From positions 1 through 17,921 of the forward strand of contig JAAYOX010000098.1 of assembly GCA_012520135.1 (NCBI GenBank): DNA of 17,921 nt, written 5' to 3'. Under the pieces are notes generated by a model. It did no database searches. It had not been told where the DNA came from and worked only from the letters and a program-made list of their open reading frames with translations. Positions 15,656 through 17,921 of this stretch are shown here, in pieces. Position 1 is the stretch's first letter; every line of letters starts with the position of its first letter. The position numbers and the translations under genes were made by a program. This DNA is from Clostridia bacterium. Lineage in GTDB: Bacteria; Bacillota; DULZ01.

Positions 15656-17059
15656 TTAGTATTTTTCTTTCCTGGGAAGGATGACGATGGCCGGCTCATC
15701 CATGACGCAAGCGTATTCGCAAAGACCGCAACCGGTACATTTGTCCTCCACCACCACCGGAAATTGAAAATCTCTCATGTATAAAGCTTCATCATACAAA
15801 GGACAGTTGTTCCAGCAAGAACGACAGACATCATCATGAAAAGCATAACATCGCTCCTCATCAATCACTGCAACTCCAATCCGTGTATCCTCCATGGGCA
15901 GCGGTTTCAAAGCTCCCGTAGGACAAACTTCCGGACACTCCATACAGAGAGTACAAGGAGCTTCCCTGGGAATAAAATACGGTGTCCCCAAGGCCAGGCC
16001 GTGACTTGCCTTTCCTGCCAAAAGAGCCTTCTCCGGACAAACTTCTATACACTGGCCGCAGCGAATACATTGTGATAAAAATTCCGCCTCAGTTCCGGCC
16101 CCCGGGGGACGCAGCATAACAGGACAGGCTTTCTTAACCGGTGCCATGGCTAGGGTCAGTACCCCTCCTACCGCGACTGCACCACCTAATTGAAATAACT
16201 CTCTCCGGGAGGGTTCCCACTTCGATTCTGCGGCCGCCGCCACTTCCGGTACTGATTCAGGTTTTGTTCTCCTGAAGAATTGAGGCAGTTGGAACTTAAA
16301 ACTGATGGCCTGTTCCGGACAAATATCAATACAACTTCCACACCGGGTACAGAGAGGAGAATTCATGGTACCCGACCCCTCTCCGATGGCCCCTTTAAGG
16401 CTGCCTGCCGCATAAGCGCAGTTTCTGACACAACGCCGGCATTTGGTACATCTTTTTCTGTCTATCTTCAGCCCCAAAAGGCTCATACGCCCCAACAAAG
16501 CGTAAAATGCGCCCAGGGGACATAGCATTCGACACCAGCCCCGCTGTACTCCGGCCAATTCCAAACCTATAATAAAGGCTACCAGTAACAATTCCAGGCC
16601 AAAACCAAAAAGGATAGCCCGGTAAAAAATACCGATGGGGGATAAGGTCTGGAAGACAGGGACTCCCACCAAAAAACTGGCGATCAGAACCACCGGCAAC
16701 ATCCAGTACCATTGTTTTTGAGAATTACTGTCCTTTCTACGATTACGCTTTTTTAAATAAGGAATTTTGCCCGCCAGCTCTACTAAAAAACCGACAGGAC
16801 ACACCCAGCTACAAAAAGCCTTTCCCAAGATCAAGTAGGCCCCTAAAACAAGTATCACGCCCACAATTGCCAAGCTCCCCACTTGCCGGGAAGCCAAGGC
16901 CACTTCCATGGTTGCCAAGGGATCCAGCAAAGGAATTCCGAAAATACTACTGGCAACCAGGGTCCCCCTAATCCCCAGAAAACCTAACAAAGGCAAAAGG
17001 AAAATCAATATCATTGATACCTGGACTAACCGGCGGTAGAACTTCCAGGATTTAAGCAT
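15656..17059 (-). CDS. napH/napG: NapH-NapG fusion, polyferredoxin quinol-oxidising component
   Basis: Predicted to pass electrons from quinol to periplasmic nitrate reductase. Residues 1-260 are NapH-like: about four membrane helices, conserved CSWVCP (83-88) and CRMLCP (176-181), then two ferredoxin motifs (C204-C207-C210-C214 and C237-C240-C243-C247). After a linker comes an internal twin-arginine-like segment, SRRELFQLGG (284-293), with a hydrophobic stretch. Residues 318-467 are NapG-like: LRPPGA, then four more clusters (C331-C341, C369-C379, C404-C419, C441-C451). Six [4Fe-4S] clusters are predicted in one chain. In proteobacteria NapH and NapG are separate proteins, so this is a fusion with no internal stop. 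GGAAG precedes the ATG by nine bases. It lies downstream of napA across a repeat-rich gap. Confidence 0.92.
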   Translation of the reverse strand: MLKSWKFYRRLVQVSMILIFLLPLLGFLGIRGTLVASSIFGIPLLDPLATMEVALASRQVGSLAIVGVILVLGAYLILGKAFCSWVCPVGFLVELAGKIPYLKKRNRRKDSNSQKQWYWMLPVVLIASFLVGVPVFQTLSPIGIFYRAILFGFGLELLLVAFIIGLELAGVQRGWCRMLCPLGAFYALLGRMSLLGLKIDRKRCTKCRRCVRNCAYAAGSLKGAIGEGSGTMNSPLCTRCGSCIDICPEQAISFKFQLPQFFRRTKPESVPEVAAAAESKWEPSRRELFQLGGAVAVGGVLTLAMAPVKKACPVMLRPPGAGTEAEFLSQCIRCGQCIEVCPEKALLAGKASHGLALGTPYFIPREAPCTLCMECPEVCPTGALKPLPMEDTRIGVAVIDEERCYAFHDDVCRSCWNNCPLYDEALYMRDFQFPVVVEDKCTGCGLCEYACVMDEPAIVILPRKEKY

Positions 17060-17085
17060 GCCTACTCACTTCCTAGTCTCTTTGG

Positions 17086-17172
17086 TCAACCGCTACAGGC
17101 AATACAGTTGTAGTCGTCTGTCACCGGCTTCGGATAGCGTAGTAATGCTTGATCCGCTGCTGCTTCAATCAC
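17086..17172 (-). pseudogene. Short frame ending in a CxxC tail, probable gene remnant
   Basis: An open frame read on the minus strand ends DDYNCIACSG 26 bases before the NapH-NapG start. From a GTG at 17170-17172 it would encode 28 residues, but no good ribosome site precedes that codon. Upstream the frame continues without a stop to about 17254. The segment RSRVIEAAADQALL resembles, in the same relative frame, RSWVMEEVAKQTLL encoded 100 bases upstream, and the two are separated by a one-base frameshift. I read this as the tail of a decayed or duplicated small gene between napA and the NapH-NapG gene. A functional micro-protein is the less likely alternative. No family is recognised. Confidence 0.35.
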
Positions 17173-17340
17173 CCGGCTTCTATTTGCCCTGACGATGAGT
17201 TGAGTAACGACAACAATGTTTGTGGATAGGTATATCGGGTAATAATGTTTGTTTCGCTACTTCTTCCATCACCCAACTTCTACTTGTCGCGTCGACAAAT
17301 TGGAGCAGGGATAACAATGTTTGTGGAGCGGGCGTTGTGC
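17160..17340. repeat. Imperfect 100-bp tandem duplication
   Basis: The segment from about 17164 to 17226 recurs at about 17264-17327 with an offset of 100-101 bases. ATCACCC at 17168 recurs at 17268, and CAATGTTTGTGGA at 17214 recurs at 17315. Read on the minus strand, both copies encode PQTLLSLL followed by RS-V-E-A-Q-LL type residues, with a one-base difference that breaks the frame in the copy nearer NapH-NapG. The differences look partly synonymous, suggesting both were once coding. Confidence 0.75.
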
Positions 17341-17412
17341 CCACAGCCGTCGGCAGCTTGCTGCCGGTAACGGCGTAGGGGCTTCGCCGTAGCGAAACAA
17401 ACATTGTTATCC
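17237..17412. repeat. 176-bp element bounded by 24-bp inverted repeats with nested hairpins
   Basis: Positions 17237-17260 and 17389-17412 are inverted copies matching at 22 of 24 bases (core AATGTTTGTTTCGCTAC). A second left arm, 17309-17324, pairs perfectly over 16 bases with 17397-17412. Inside are further perfect stems: TTGTCG/CGACAA (17284-17298), GGGC/GCCC (17330-17342), CGGCAGC/GCTGCCG (17351-17366) and ACGGCG/CGCCGT (17370-17390). The shape suggests a miniature mobile or dispersed repeat, or a structured RNA between two nap genes. No clear target-site duplication was found and no transposase is present. A 74-codon minus-strand frame (17180-17404) crosses it and may start at an ATG after AGGATAACA. 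Confidence 0.7.
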
Positions 17413-17453
17413 TGCCTAACTTATCTGAAAACCGATGACAGACAAAAGATTAG

Positions 17454-17921
17454 TTATACCTTTTCAATTTTTACCGCGGCAATTTTAAATTCCGGTTCTT
17501 TGGAAGCTGCATCCACTGCATCATTGGTAATCGCGTTGACCAGGGGATCAACTTCCCACCAGGTGGCGAAGACCATCCCCGGCTGGGGCACTCCCGGCCT
17601 GCCTACCCGGGCCGGCATCACAATGGAACCCCGCCGGGAGGTAAGGCGGACATTATCCCCGTCTTTGATGCCCAGCTGAGTAGCATCCTTGGGATGAATT
17701 TCCACATAAGATTTGGGCATGGCTCTTACTAAAGCCGGACAATTACCGGTCATGGTAGCCCCATGCCAATGCTCCAGCACTCGCCCGGTAGTCAAGCAAT
17801 AGGGATACTCGGCATCGGGTAATTCGTCTCCCCCTTTGTAAGGACGAGCAAAGATGACCGCCCGGTTATTGGGTGCTGAATAAAAACTAATTCCCTCTTT
17901 TACATAAGGATCCCAGGGAGC
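17454..17921 (-). CDS. napA: Periplasmic nitrate reductase catalytic subunit, C-terminal part
   Basis: Only the last 155 residues of this Mo-bis-MGD enzyme are in the window; the gene enters from the right edge. It reduces nitrate to nitrite outside the membrane. The segment shows the NapA-typical NRAVIFARPY, then LTTGRVLEHWH, a strong NapA hallmark, followed by IHPKDATQLGIKDGD, SRRGSI and a tail LVNAITNDAVD...FKIAAVKIEKV, which matches known NapA C-termini closely from memory. The domain is the MopB C-terminal cofactor-binding fold, and the natural stop is at 17454-17456. Assimilatory nitrate reductase or formate dehydrogenase is less likely given this tail and the NapH-NapG gene downstream. 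The active-site Cys and N-terminal cluster lie outside the window. Confidence 0.93.
   Translation of the reverse strand, partial: APWDPYVKEGISFYSAPNNRAVIFARPYKGGDELPDAEYPYCLTTGRVLEHWHGATMTGNCPALVRAMPKSYVEIHPKDATQLGIKDGDNVRLTSRRGSIVMPARVGRPGVPQPGMVFATWWEVDPLVNAITNDAVDAASKEPEFKIAAVKIEKV

Noticed and set aside
17060..17453. CRISPR array or integron attC site in the repeat-rich gap
   Set aside because: There are no regularly spaced identical repeats with unique spacers, and the characteristic attC core sites could not be identified; repeats are inverted and nested.

Overview
The window looks like chromosomal DNA from an anaerobically respiring Clostridia-type Firmicute. The evidence is the moderate GC content, strong AGGAGG-type ribosome binding sites, GTG and TTG starts, intrinsic terminators with U tracts, a class I cyclic-di-GMP riboswitch in front of a chemoreceptor, a YitT-family membrane protein, a split transketolase and several Mo/Fe-S respiratory proteins. 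Species cannot be fixed from the sequence alone. Most genes are on the minus strand; only the deacetylase and bactofilin genes are on the plus strand.

Left part (1-3705): the 5' two-thirds or more of a methyl-accepting chemotaxis protein runs off the left edge. It is preceded by a c-di-GMP-I riboswitch with its own terminator and a well-placed promoter. Divergent from it, a membrane-anchored polysaccharide deacetylase and a bactofilin form a two-gene cell-envelope operon ending in a bidirectional terminator.

Middle (3716-8290): a three-gene Mo-enzyme operon with overlapping genes encodes a Tat-exported molybdopterin oxidoreductase, a four-cluster Fe-S subunit and an NrfD/PsrC-type quinone-interacting membrane subunit. 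The catalytic subunit looks NarG-like around its expected Mo ligand (Asp) but carries a Cys-rich N-terminal cluster, so its substrate is open. Next come tandem terminator-like hairpins and a ClC chloride transporter with a C-terminal RCK_C domain. An operon of a YitT-family protein plus the two halves of a split transketolase follows.

Right part (13060-17921): a two-component system has a sensor kinase with an extracytoplasmic c-type haem motif (CxxCH) and an OmpR-type regulator. Upstream lie a NapH-NapG fusion protein carrying six predicted [4Fe-4S] clusters and the C-terminal 155 residues of periplasmic nitrate reductase NapA, which enters from the right edge. The roughly 390 bp between napA and the NapH-NapG gene is not ordinary spacer. 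It holds an imperfect 100-bp tandem duplication, a 24-bp inverted repeat and a nest of strong hairpins, with decayed coding traces. I regard it as the most unexplained stretch of the window.

Together the genes describe quinol-linked anaerobic respiration through at least two Mo-enzyme systems (nitrate via Nap, and an unassigned oxyanion, sulfur or related substrate). A haem-based sensor may tune one or both. Motility and envelope genes lie at the left.
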